DNA of 64,000 bases, taken from contig NZ_CABVQK010000010.1 in assembly GCF_902499335.1 (NCBI RefSeq), positions 1 to 64,000 on the forward strand, in the 5' to 3' direction. Shown piece by piece: positions 24,327-32,815 of this stretch (position 1 is its first letter; the number at the start of each line of letters is the position of its first letter). The stretch comes from Burkholderia lata. GTDB lineage: Bacteria; Pseudomonadota; Gammaproteobacteria; Burkholderiales; Burkholderiaceae. The notes below the pieces were generated by a model. The model was not told the DNA's origin and did not search any database. It saw nothing but the letters and a program-made list of their open reading frames with translations. Both the position numbers and the translations under genes were made by a program.

Positions 24327-24800
24327 TTAGTGCGTGACGCGCGTGACGCCGCCGCTCGACAGCAGTCGAACCCGCTCGCCGGCGCGGAACGCTTCGCCGC
24401 TTGCCGCCTGCGTGATCGAGCGCAGATCGCCGTTGTCGAGGCGCACGGTGATTTCGACACCGTTCGCCGTGCTGAGGTTTTCGCCGACCGCGTTGCCCGC
24501 GACCGCGCCGACGAGACCGCCGGCGATCGCGGTCAGGATCGACCCCTTGCCGCCGCCGATCGCGCTGCCTGCCACCGCACCGAGAGCGCCGCCGCCGAGC
24601 GTGCCGATCGCGCTGCCGCCGCCGTCGGACTGGATGCGCACCGCACGGACGCTTTCGACCGTACCCATGCGGACCGTCTGTTCACGCTGCGCCTGGCCGA
24701 CGCTATAGACATCCGCCGAGCCGGGTGCGGTGAAGCAACCGGTGAGCGTCAGCGAGGCCGTCAGCATGGCCGCGAGCGTGAGGGTCTTTTTCGTCAACAT
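24327..24800 (-). CDS. SlyB-like outer-membrane lipoprotein with glycine zipper
   Basis: A 157-residue lipoprotein. Signal MLTKKTLTLAAMLTASLTLTGC ends in a lipobox with the lipidated Cys at 22. The middle (about 62-107) is a 2TM glycine zipper: GGGALGAVAGSAIGGGKG, then AGGLVGAVAGNAVG. The C-terminal domain has EITVRLDNGDLRSITQ, as in SlyB/Pal-cross-reacting lipoproteins. It probably stabilises the outer membrane. It has its own terminator and is 19 bp downstream of the PfkB-kinase stop. Confidence 0.85.
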   Translation of the reverse strand: MLTKKTLTLAAMLTASLTLTGCFTAPGSADVYSVGQAQREQTVRMGTVESVRAVRIQSDGGGSAIGTLGGGALGAVAGSAIGGGKGSILTAIAGGLVGAVAGNAVGENLSTANGVEITVRLDNGDLRSITQAASGEAFRAGERVRLLSSGGVTRVTH

Positions 24801-24819
24801 CTTTGCTCTCCCACAATAT

Positions 24820-25758
24820 TCATTTGAGACTGTAACCGAATGCAGTCTCGAAGCGCGCGTCGATCTCGGCGCGCGTCAGTACGTAAGTCTGGGGCCCCTG
24901 GTGGGCGATCTTGATCGAGCCCATCAGGCTCGCGAGGCGGCCCGTGGTTGCCCAGTCGATGCCGTGCTCGATGCCGTACAGCAGGCCACCCCGGAAGGCA
25001 TCGCCGCAGCCGGTCGGATCGGAGATACGCTCGGCCGGCACGACAGGGATCTGCTCCGTACCCTGCTTGTGGCGGATGGTCGCGCCGTGCTCGCCACGCG
25101 TGATGACGAGCGCATCGACCCGGCTGGCGATTTCATCTTCGGACCATCCCGTCTTGTCGCTCACCAGCTTGGCCTCGTAGTCGTTGACCGCTACATAGGT
25201 CGCAAGTTCAATGCTGCGGCGCAGCGTCGCACCGTCGAACAGCGGCAGGCCCTGGCCCGGATCGAACACGAACGGTACGCCGGCCTTGGCGAGTTCTTCC
25301 ACGTGCTGCACCATCCCGTCGAAGCCGTCAGGGCCGACGATCGCGAGCTTGATGCCCGGCGCGTCGCCCGCGTGGTTCAGGTGCGACTGCATCATCGCGC
25401 CCGGGTGGAACGCCGTGATCTGGTTGTTGTCGAGATCGGTCGTGATCATCGCCTGCGCCGTATACGTGTCGGGCAGTACGCGAACGTGATCGCGGCGCAG
25501 GCCGAGCTGGTCGAGCCGGTCGAGATACGACTGAGCGTCGAGCGCGCCTACCGTCCCCATGATCCGCGCATCGCCGCCGAGCAGGTGCAGCGCGTACGCG
25601 ATGTTGCCCGCGCAGCCGCCGAATTCGCGGCGCATCGTCGGCACGAGGAAGCTCAGGTTGATGAGGTGCACCTGGTCGGGCAGGATGTGCTCGCGGAACC
25701 GCCCCTCGAAGGTCATGATGGAATCGTAGGCGATCGAGCCGCAAATCAACGTAGCCAA
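24820..25758 (-). CDS. PfkB-family carbohydrate/nucleoside kinase (adenosine-kinase-like)
   Basis: A 312-residue ribokinase-fold kinase. Seen: N-terminal LICGSIAYDSIM, the substrate Gly-Gly region EFGGCAGNIAYALHLLGG (about 46-63), and the C-terminal catalytic motif DPTGCGDAFRGGLLYG with the base Asp. Similar proteobacterial proteins are called adenosine kinase or a generic sugar kinase; the phosphate acceptor cannot be decided from sequence. It begins 85 bp downstream of tpx, on the same strand. Confidence 0.8.
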   Translation of the reverse strand: MATLICGSIAYDSIMTFEGRFREHILPDQVHLINLSFLVPTMRREFGGCAGNIAYALHLLGGDARIMGTVGALDAQSYLDRLDQLGLRRDHVRVLPDTYTAQAMITTDLDNNQITAFHPGAMMQSHLNHAGDAPGIKLAIVGPDGFDGMVQHVEELAKAGVPFVFDPGQGLPLFDGATLRRSIELATYVAVNDYEAKLVSDKTGWSEDEIASRVDALVITRGEHGATIRHKQGTEQIPVVPAERISDPTGCGDAFRGGLLYGIEHGIDWATTGRLASLMGSIKIAHQGPQTYVLTRAEIDARFETAFGYSLK

Positions 25759-25843
25759 GGTGTGCGTTCCTGTAGAAATGAGGGACCCTGCGCGACAACG
25801 CCGCGCGAAAGGCGCGGCGCGGCAGGGGAAAGCGAAAGAAAGC

Positions 25844-26347
25844 TTACTTCAGTGCGGCGAGCGCTGCATCGTAGTTCGGCTCGTCCTTGATTTCGCCGAC
25901 GAGTTCCGCGTGGATCACCTTGTCCTGCGCGTCGAGCACGACGACCGCGCGTGCGGTCAGGCCGTTCAGCGGGCCGCTCGTCACGTCGACGCCGTACGCG
26001 TTCGCGAACGCGCGGCCGGTGCGGAACGTCGAAGCCGTCACGACGTTCTCGAGGCCTTCGGTCGTGCAGAAGCGCGTAGCGGCGAACGGCAGGTCGGCGG
26101 ACACGACGACGACGACCGTGTTGTCGAGCGACGATGCGGCTTCGTTGAACTTGCGGGTCGACGTCGCGCAGGTCGGCGTGTCGAGGCTCGGGACGATGTT
26201 CAGCACCTTGCGCTTGCCGGCGAAGCTGGCGAGCGACAGGTCGGCGAGGTCCTTGCCGACCAGCTTGAAATCGGCGCCTTGTGCGCCGACGGCCGGGAAC
26301 GTGCCGGCGAGATCGATCGGGTTGCCACCCAGCGTAACTTTGCTCAT
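25844..26347 (-). CDS. tpx: Thiol peroxidase Tpx
   Basis: A 167-residue atypical 2-Cys peroxiredoxin that reduces hydrogen and alkyl peroxides using thioredoxin. The peroxidatic Cys is in SLDTPTCATSTRKFN (C60 by count) and the resolving Cys is in ATRFCTTEGL (about 94), the Tpx spacing. The N terminus MSKVTLGGNPIDLAGTFP is typical. Likely cytoplasmic, as no signal peptide is seen. Confidence 0.95.
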   Translation of the reverse strand: MSKVTLGGNPIDLAGTFPAVGAQGADFKLVGKDLADLSLASFAGKRKVLNIVPSLDTPTCATSTRKFNEAASSLDNTVVVVVSADLPFAATRFCTTEGLENVVTASTFRTGRAFANAYGVDVTSGPLNGLTARAVVVLDAQDKVIHAELVGEIKDEPNYDAALAALK

Positions 26348-26420
26348 GTTCGTGCTCCGAAATTGCGCGCCGCTCGGGCGCGCGGGTTGAGACGGGCGCG
26401 CATGTGCGCGCCGCGGCGCG

Positions 26421-27776
26421 TCACGGATAGAAAATCTGGACGCGGAAATTCGAGGCGGGCGTGCCGTTCGTTTCGAGGCGGACGACCATCGTCTGCGTCG
26501 TGCCGGGCGGCAGCCCGGCGTCGATCGGCGTGCCCGGGCGCACGTAGTCGCGCGGCGCGAGTACGCGACGCACGGTGACGTGATTCGTGTCGTCGAGCAG
26601 CGTCAGCTCGAGCGACGGGTAGGCGAGTGCGACGCGGTAGCGGTTCGTCAGCGGCACCTTCAGCTCGAGCTCGCGCGGGCCGTCGAGCTGGCGCAGGTCG
26701 GTGGCGTCGAGCCGCAGGCCGTCGATCGCGCGCGGCGGCGCGACCTTGCAGCCGAGCGGCGCGCAGGCCTGCCGGAACCAGCCCTGCGTGACGGGCCAGT
26801 AGATCATCAGCGATTCGCGTTGCCACCACGCAAGTTGCGTGACGAGCAGCACGGCCAGTACGGCAGCGACGAGGCCGCCGAAAAAGCCGCCGAGCATGCC
26901 GCGCCGCTGCGGCGCGCGCGTCTCGCGCGTGACGGCGAAGTGCGGACGATCGTCGTCGGTCAGCGCAGCGGGAAACGGTGCGGCCGGCGCGTTAGTGGTC
27001 GCGGCTGGCGTCTCGTCATGCCGAGCGGTGCCGGTGCCGGGTTCGGATTCGGATTCGGATACGGCTTCGGTGACGGCCGACGCCGGTGCGAACGCAAAAC
27101 GCGGTTCGCGCGGCGCGCGTTCGTCGTCCGGCACGGCGAAGTGTGCGGTGCCGACGGGTTCGGCGGCATCGCGAGCAGTATCTGCGTCCGATGGAAGGTG
27201 GGCGACGAAGCGGGGCTCACGCGGGTCGCGTTCGACGGCCGTGGCCGATGGTTCGGTGTCCTGTTGCGTCTGCGTCTGCGTCTGCAGCGATTCGGCCGGG
27301 TGCGCGACGGCAGTGGAGGTGTCCAGCTCGGCCGGGGAGGGCGCGAACGGTGCGGGCGTACCCGACAGGTGAACGACACCGGCTTCGGTGGACGGAAGTG
27401 CGAGCGGGATCAGCGGCTCGGTGCGCACGGTCTGCACGTTGTGCTGCAGCGACGGGTCGACGCCGGCATCGAGCCACGGCGCCCACATGTCCCAGCCTTC
27501 CGGCTTGTAATCGGTGTCTGAAGGTGATCCGGCCGGCGCTTCGGCGGCGAACAGCCGAGGCGGGGCCGGATGGTGCGCGTCGCCGTCGTCCGGCGCGGCA
27601 GCCGGTTCGGTCAGGGCCGGCTCGGGCTGCGGCGCGTGCTCGGGAACGAGCGACTCGGATGCGTTGAAGACTTCGTGGCAATGCCCGCAGCGCACGAGCC
27701 CTTGGTGCAGCGAGAGCTGTTCCTGCTGCAGCCGGAAGACGGTTTCGCAATGAGGGCAGCGCGTCGCAAGAAGCAT
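26421..27776 (-). CDS. Zinc-ribbon and DUF3426 membrane protein
   Basis: A 451-residue protein. It opens with an MJ0042-type zinc ribbon (CPHC at 8-11, CGHC at 31-34). A long Pro/Ala/Thr-rich, probably disordered region follows (about 45-285), then one membrane segment (GGFFGGLVAAVLAVLLVTQL, about 298-317) and a C-terminal DUF3426 domain. Betaproteobacteria usually keep it beside prmA, as here (45 bp). Function unknown; the layout suggests a cytoplasmic sensor ribbon and a periplasmic domain. The low-complexity linker is likely to vary between strains. Confidence 0.85.
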   Translation of the reverse strand: MLLATRCPHCETVFRLQQEQLSLHQGLVRCGHCHEVFNASESLVPEHAPQPEPALTEPAAAPDDGDAHHPAPPRLFAAEAPAGSPSDTDYKPEGWDMWAPWLDAGVDPSLQHNVQTVRTEPLIPLALPSTEAGVVHLSGTPAPFAPSPAELDTSTAVAHPAESLQTQTQTQQDTEPSATAVERDPREPRFVAHLPSDADTARDAAEPVGTAHFAVPDDERAPREPRFAFAPASAVTEAVSESESEPGTGTARHDETPAATTNAPAAPFPAALTDDDRPHFAVTRETRAPQRRGMLGGFFGGLVAAVLAVLLVTQLAWWQRESLMIYWPVTQGWFRQACAPLGCKVAPPRAIDGLRLDATDLRQLDGPRELELKVPLTNRYRVALAYPSLELTLLDDTNHVTVRRVLAPRDYVRPGTPIDAGLPPGTTQTMVVRLETNGTPASNFRVQIFYP

Positions 27777-27821
27777 GTCGAGCCGGGCGGCCTGCTGGCC
27801 AGAGTGAAGGACAGCGCTATT

Positions 27822-28724
27822 CTAATGGCTTTCGCGCCGGGTTCCGGCAAGGCATACCCAACCTTCGTGTTCGCGCCAGACCGAGATGTCGACGTAGCGT
27901 GCGTAGACGGCCGCGACTTCGTCCGCCTGGCGCGCAAGCACGCCCGACAGCGCGATGCGCCCGCCCGGCTTGACCTTCGATGCGAGCATCGACGCCATCA
28001 GCTTCAGCGGGTTCGACAGGATGTTCGCGACGACGATGTCGAATTCGCCGTCCGGACATGCATCGGGCAGGCCGTACGTGACTTCCGCACGGTTGCGTTC
28101 GCTATTCTGCCGCGCCGATTCGACCGCCTGCGGATCGATGTCGATGCCGATGACGGGGTTCGCCCCGCATTTCTTCGCGAGGATCGCGAGAATGCCCGAG
28201 CCGCAGCCGTAGTCGAGCACCGACTGGCCGGGCTTCACCGACTGCTCGAGCCATTCCATGCACAGGCGCGTGGTCGGGTGGCTACCGGTGCCGAATGCGA
28301 GGCCCGGATCGAGTTCGAGGATGAGCGCATCGGGATCGGGCGCATCGTGCCACGACGGCACGACCCAGATCCGCTCGCCGATCGGGATCGGCTCGAACTG
28401 CGATTGCGTGAGCCGCACCCAGTCCTGTTCCTCGACTTCGCGGACGGTGAACGCCGGTGTGTCGGCGACGCCGATTTCGTTCGCGGCTGCCGCGAGCAGC
28501 ACGGCCGGCTCATCGTCGGCCGCGAGCAGCGCGACCACGCGCGAGTGCTGCCATGCGGTGCGGTCGGGCACGAGGCCCGGCTCGCCGAAGAGCGGCTGTT
28601 CGTCGGGCGTGTCGGCGTCGGCGTCTTCCACGGACACCGACAGCGCGCCGAGTTCGAGCAGCGCGTCGGACAGCGCCTCCGCATGCTCACGGGCCAGTTC
28701 GACGACGAGTTCGCGATAGCTCAT
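27822..28724 (-). CDS. prmA: Ribosomal protein L11 methyltransferase
   Basis: A 300-residue SAM-dependent enzyme that trimethylates L11. N-terminal substrate-recognition domain (MSYRELVVELAREHAEAL), then a Rossmann methyltransferase with SVLDYGCGSGILAILAKKCG (motif I, about 165-184), VIGIDIDPQAVESARQN, and the catalytic-loop NILSNPL. It starts 2 bp after accC stops, so it is the third gene of an accB-accC-prmA operon. Confidence 0.94.
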   Translation of the reverse strand: MSYRELVVELAREHAEALSDALLELGALSVSVEDADADTPDEQPLFGEPGLVPDRTAWQHSRVVALLAADDEPAVLLAAAANEIGVADTPAFTVREVEEQDWVRLTQSQFEPIPIGERIWVVPSWHDAPDPDALILELDPGLAFGTGSHPTTRLCMEWLEQSVKPGQSVLDYGCGSGILAILAKKCGANPVIGIDIDPQAVESARQNSERNRAEVTYGLPDACPDGEFDIVVANILSNPLKLMASMLASKVKPGGRIALSGVLARQADEVAAVYARYVDISVWREHEGWVCLAGTRRESH

Positions 28725-28726
28725 GC

Positions 28727-30094
28727 TTACGCTTCTTCCGGTGCGACCTGCTGCTTCTGGGCGAGCCGGTTTTCGAGGTAATGGATGCTGGTGCCGCCTT
28801 CGACGAACTTCGAATCGATCATCAGCTCGCGGTGCAGCGGGATGTTGGTCTGGATGCCTTCGACGACCATTTCCGACAGCGCGATGCGCATCCGGCTGAT
28901 TGCCTGCTCGCGCGTCGCGCCGTAGGTGATCAGCTTGCCGATCATCGAATCATAGTTCGGCGGCACGAAATAGCCATTGTAGGCGTGCGAATCGACGCGC
29001 ACGCCGGGGCCGCCCGGCGTATGCCACGACGTGATCCGGCCCGGCGACGGCGTGAACTTGAACGGATCTTCGGCGTTGATCCGGCATTCGATCGCATGTC
29101 CACGGAACTGGATGTCGCGCTGGCGCAGCGTGAGCTTCTCGCCGGCCGCGATGCGGATCTGTTCCTGCACGATGTCGACGCCCGTGATCAGCTCCGATAC
29201 CGGGTGCTCGACCTGCACGCGCGTGTTCATCTCGATGAAGTAGAACTCGCCGTTTTCGTACAGGAATTCGAACGTGCCCGCGCCGAGGTAGCCCATCTTC
29301 TTGCACGCGTCCGCGCAGCGGTCGCCGATGCGGTCGATCAGGCGGCGCGGAACGCCGGGTGCCGGCGCTTCCTCGATCACCTTCTGGTGGCGGCGCTGCA
29401 TCGAGCAATCGCGCTCGCCGAGCCAGATCGCGTTCTTGTACGCGTCGGACAACACCTGGATTTCGATGTGGCGCGGGTTCTCGAGGAACTTCTCCATGTA
29501 CACCTGCGGGTTGCCGAACGCACGGCCGGCTTCCTCGCGGGTCATGTTGACCGCGTTGACGAGCGCGGCCTCGGTGTGCACGACGCGCATCCCGCGCCCG
29601 CCACCGCCGCCTGCCGCCTTGATGATGACCGGATAGCCGATCGCGCGCGCAATCTTGACGATCTCCTTCGGATCGTCCGGCAACGCGCCTTCCGAGCCCG
29701 GCACGCACGGCACGCCGGTCTTAATCATCGTCTGCTTCGCGGTGACCTTGTCACCCATCATGCGGATCGTTTCCGGGCGCGGGCCGATGAACGTGAAGCC
29801 CGACTGCTCGACGCGTTCCGCGAAATCGGCGTTCTCCGACAGGAAGCCGTAGCCGGGGTGAATCGCCTCGGCGTCGGTGACTTCCGCGGCGCTGATCAGC
29901 GCCGGCATGTTCAGGTAGCTCAGGTTCGACGGGGCCGGGCCGATACAGACGGCTTCGTCCGCGAGGCGCACGTACTTGGCTTCCTTGTCGGCTTCCGAGT
30001 AGACGACCACCGTCTTGACGCCGAGCTCGCGGCACGCACGCTGGATGCGCAGCGCGATTTCACCGCGATTGGCAATGAGGATTTTTTCAAACAT
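28727..30094 (-). CDS. accC: Acetyl-CoA carboxylase, biotin carboxylase subunit
   Basis: A 455-residue ATP-grasp enzyme that carboxylates the biotin on AccB, the first step of fatty-acid synthesis. Seen: MFEKILIANRGEIALRIQRA at the N terminus, the Gly-rich ATP loop KAAGGGGGRGMRVV (about 159-172), and EMNTRVQVEHPVSELITG (about 288-305) with the catalytic Glu/Arg region. Length is standard. 84 bp downstream of accB on the same strand. Confidence 0.97.
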   Translation of the reverse strand: MFEKILIANRGEIALRIQRACRELGVKTVVVYSEADKEAKYVRLADEAVCIGPAPSNLSYLNMPALISAAEVTDAEAIHPGYGFLSENADFAERVEQSGFTFIGPRPETIRMMGDKVTAKQTMIKTGVPCVPGSEGALPDDPKEIVKIARAIGYPVIIKAAGGGGGRGMRVVHTEAALVNAVNMTREEAGRAFGNPQVYMEKFLENPRHIEIQVLSDAYKNAIWLGERDCSMQRRHQKVIEEAPAPGVPRRLIDRIGDRCADACKKMGYLGAGTFEFLYENGEFYFIEMNTRVQVEHPVSELITGVDIVQEQIRIAAGEKLTLRQRDIQFRGHAIECRINAEDPFKFTPSPGRITSWHTPGGPGVRVDSHAYNGYFVPPNYDSMIGKLITYGATREQAISRMRIALSEMVVEGIQTNIPLHRELMIDSKFVEGGTSIHYLENRLAQKQQVAPEEA

Positions 30095-30178
30095 AGCGAG
30101 TATTCGTCTCTTCGAGGGGCGCGCGAACGGCGCCTGGCGGGCATCGGCGGCGCGCGGCCCGCAGGCCGCGCGGCGGAC

Positions 30179-30652
30179 TTAGCCGATCACGAAAAGCGGC
30201 TGGCCGTATTCGACGGCCTGGCCGTTCTCGACGAGGATTTCCTTGATCACGCCGGCCTTGTCCGACTCGATCTCGTTGAGCAGCTTCATCGCTTCGATGA
30301 TGCAGATCGTCTGGCCTTCCTTGACCGTGTCGCCCACCTGGACGAACGGGTCCGCGCCCGGTGACGGCGCGCGATAGAACGTGCCGACCATCGGCGACGT
30401 CACGACGTGGCCCTGCGGGACAGCCGGTGCGGCTGCGCCGCCTGCGGCCGGCGCGGCAGCGCCGTCGGTCGGCAGCGCAGCCGACGGAACGGGCGCGCTG
30501 ACTTGCGGGACATACCCAGCCGTCGGCTGCACGTAGACCGGCGGCGCGTTCTTGACGATGCGCACCTTGCCTTCGCCTTCCGTCACTTCCAGCTCGGAGA
30601 TGCCGGATTCGGAAACGAGGTCGATCAGAGTTTTCAGCTTACGAAGATCCAT
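30179..30652 (-). CDS. accB: Biotin carboxyl carrier protein of acetyl-CoA carboxylase
   Basis: A 157-residue carrier. N-terminal MDLRKLKTLIDLVSESGI, an Ala/Pro-rich flexible linker (about 45-80), and a biotinyl domain with CIIEAMKLLNEIES, whose Lys carries biotin (about 122). The ATG at 30652 follows AAAGGGGA; an in-frame GTG 18 bp upstream lies in that ribosome-binding site and is rejected. First gene of accB-accC-prmA. Confidence 0.96.
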   Translation of the reverse strand: MDLRKLKTLIDLVSESGISELEVTEGEGKVRIVKNAPPVYVQPTAGYVPQVSAPVPSAALPTDGAAAPAAGGAAAPAVPQGHVVTSPMVGTFYRAPSPGADPFVQVGDTVKEGQTICIIEAMKLLNEIESDKAGVIKEILVENGQAVEYGQPLFVIG

Positions 30653-30718
30653 CGGGAATTCCCCTTTCAATACGTGAAAGCGCCGGTGAGGGGCCGGCGC
30701 TGAATCTAGATCGCGAAA

Positions 30719-31171
30719 TCAGCCGCGCGACGTGCCTTGCAGCTTGTCCAGCGCGTACTCGAGCGCGTACAGATAACCTTTCCAGCCGAGCCCGCAGATC
30801 ACGCCTTCGGCCTGGTCGGAAAAGTAGGAGTGGTGCCTGAACGCTTCACGGCGATGCACGTTCGACAGATGAACCTCGACGAACGGGATGCCAACGCCGG
30901 CGATCGCGTCCCGGATCGCGACGCTCGTGTGCGTATACGCGGCCGGATTGATCAGGATGAAATCGGTCTGTTCCTCCCGCGCGGCCTGGATGCGGTCGAC
31001 CAGCGCACCTTCATGGTTGCTCTGGAACGACGACAGTTCGGCGCCGGCTTCCCGGGCGCGCGCGGCAAGCGCCTGATCGATCTGTGCAAGCGTGACGCGG
31101 CCGTACACCTCCGGTTCCCGGGTGCCGAGAAGGTTCAGGTTGGGGCCGTGCAACACCAGCAATCGTGTCAT
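30719..31171 (-). CDS. aroQ: 3-dehydroquinate dehydratase, type II
   Basis: A 150-residue shikimate-pathway enzyme of the dodecameric type II class. Seen: LLVLHGPNLNLLGTREPEVYG (with the catalytic Tyr), SNHEGALVDRIQ, INPAAYTHTSVAIRDA and EVHLSNVHRREAFRHHS. Type II length is normal. It is 66 bp upstream of accB on the same strand, an order common in beta- and gamma-proteobacteria. aroE is also in this window but in another operon. Confidence 0.96.
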   Translation of the reverse strand: MTRLLVLHGPNLNLLGTREPEVYGRVTLAQIDQALAARAREAGAELSSFQSNHEGALVDRIQAAREEQTDFILINPAAYTHTSVAIRDAIAGVGIPFVEVHLSNVHRREAFRHHSYFSDQAEGVICGLGWKGYLYALEYALDKLQGTSRG

Positions 31172-31365
31172 GGTCGCTTCTATTTCTGCGGAATTGCGCG
31201 AACTTTAGCGCTATTTAGAGAAATTTGTCTAGTTTTGCCGAACGGCTGAGCGCGCGGGGCCTGCAAGAATTACCGGCACGCATGCAAAGTATCGGCGAAT
31301 TCACGCGAAATTGCGGCGATCGACGGGCAAATCGCCGCCAACGTGCGGGCCGCCGTTTGGGCAGG

Positions 31366-31917
31366 TTACAGCGCGTCGAGCGTCTTTTTCAGCTCGGCCG
31401 GTTGGATTTGTCCCAATTTTGTCTCGCGAATCTTGCCGGTTGCGTCGATGACGACCGTAAACGGCAACGCGCCGGCGGTATTTCCGAAATTACGGGCCAG
31501 ATCGGCGCCCGCATATCCGCTGACGAAGACCGGGTAGTCGACCTTCACCTTCTGCAGAAAGTTCTTCACGTTCTGTTCGGAATCGACGCCGATCCCGACG
31601 AAACGGATGCCTTTCTGTTTGTACTGGTGCGACAGCGCGACCAGCTCCGGCATCTCCTCGACGCACGGGCCGCACCATGACGCCCAGAAATTGATGACGA
31701 CCTTCTGGCCCTTGAAGGCGGACAGCGTGGCCGGCTTGCCGTCGGTGCCCGTCAGCGACGCCGCCCACAACTGTTCGACCGGGCTGCCGTGTGCGGCGGG
31801 TGCGGCGACGGCGACGCCGTCATCGGCGGTGCCGCGGAACCAATGGCCGGCGGCGAGCCCGCCGGCAACGGCGGCGGCCGCGACGACCGCGAGCGCCAAC
31901 ATGCGTTTCATCATCAT
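31366..31917 (-). CDS. TlpA/ResA-like thiol-disulfide oxidoreductase
   Basis: A 183-residue periplasmic thioredoxin-like protein. The N-terminal hydrophobic segment after MMMKRM (about 7-25) is a membrane anchor or signal. The thioredoxin fold has the active site FWASWCGPCVEEMPEL (WCGPC, about 78-82) and a cis-Pro in ALPFTVVID. Three consecutive ATG codons (31917, 31914, 31911) leave the exact start open. Likely role: keeping cytochrome c or other cysteines reduced. It follows an unknown gene on the same strand after 7 bp. Confidence 0.85.
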   Translation of the reverse strand: MMMKRMLALAVVAAAAVAGGLAAGHWFRGTADDGVAVAAPAAHGSPVEQLWAASLTGTDGKPATLSAFKGQKVVINFWASWCGPCVEEMPELVALSHQYKQKGIRFVGIGVDSEQNVKNFLQKVKVDYPVFVSGYAGADLARNFGNTAGALPFTVVIDATGKIRETKLGQIQPAELKKTLDAL

Positions 31918-31924
31918 CGTTGAA

Positions 31925-32569
31925 TCATTCCGGTTCGGAAGGGGCCTTGCCTGCTTCGACGAGCGCACGCAGCGCGGCGGCATCCGCACGGGCGACCCGG
32001 CCGCGCGCGTCGGCCTTGACCGCGCCGCGCAGGTCGTCGCTCGCATAGAGCGCGAGGTGGATGCCGATTGCATCCACGTCGCGCCGCGGGCGCCACAGGA
32101 AACTGAGGGTCTCGACGTCGGCGCGGCCCGCGAAGTGCCGCGTCTCGGATACGTCGTACTGGACGTTCTGGTTCAGCAGGTAGATCGCGACGTCCTTCGG
32201 GTTGTCGGTGAATGCCTGCAAATGGATATCCGAATGCGCGTTCGCGGTGCCGTTCAGCACGGCGCCCGTCACATAGGGATGGAACTCGGCGAGCCGGCGC
32301 ATCCAGTCGAGCGCGACTTCACGCAGGCGGCGCAGTTCATCCGGCTGCGTGTCGCTCTGGAACAGGGCGAGGTACTCGCGCAGTTCTTCCTCGATCTGGT
32401 CGTTATCCGGCAGCCATTCGCCGGCAACGCGCGTATCGCCCAGCAACTGGCGCGCGGCCTTGCGTTTCGCGCCGGCATAGTCCAGGCCGTCCTCCGCGAT
32501 CAGGCGCGCGGCGGACTGGGCGATTTCCTCGCGGACGCGCCGCGGGTCGAGAAGGGTTTTGCGAGACAT
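31925..32569 (-). CDS. Conserved protein of unknown function
   Basis: A 214-residue soluble protein. It starts MSRKTLLDPRRVREEIAQSA and has helical segments (GLDYAGAKRKAARQLLG, LRRLREVALDWMRRL). A central segment, GAVLNGTANAHSDIHLQAFTDNPKDVAIYLL, has the look of a nucleotidyltransferase-like core (G...S-D-I-x-L). I do not recognise a named family with confidence. It probably shares a transcript with the TlpA-like gene and is divergent from mpl. Confidence 0.7.
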   Translation of the reverse strand: MSRKTLLDPRRVREEIAQSAARLIAEDGLDYAGAKRKAARQLLGDTRVAGEWLPDNDQIEEELREYLALFQSDTQPDELRRLREVALDWMRRLAEFHPYVTGAVLNGTANAHSDIHLQAFTDNPKDVAIYLLNQNVQYDVSETRHFAGRADVETLSFLWRPRRDVDAIGIHLALYASDDLRGAVKADARGRVARADAAALRALVEAGKAPSEPE

Positions 32570-32815
32570 GATCCGGCAATCATACTCGATCGCCGCAGGG
32601 CCCGAGCGCGGGTGCGGCCGCCTGCCGCCCGGCGTGCCGGCGCCGTTCGCGCGCAGCGTTCGGGCCGCCGGGCACGGCAGGCCGTCAGTTACAATAGTGT
32701 CCTTTGTGTCGCGGCAAAAGCCGTTGGCCGGGCGCCGGCCGCACGGCCCGTCCGCCGCGCCGCACACACATCCTTTCTGAATCGACGGCGCCCGGCGGCG
32801 CGAAAGCATTCATCT

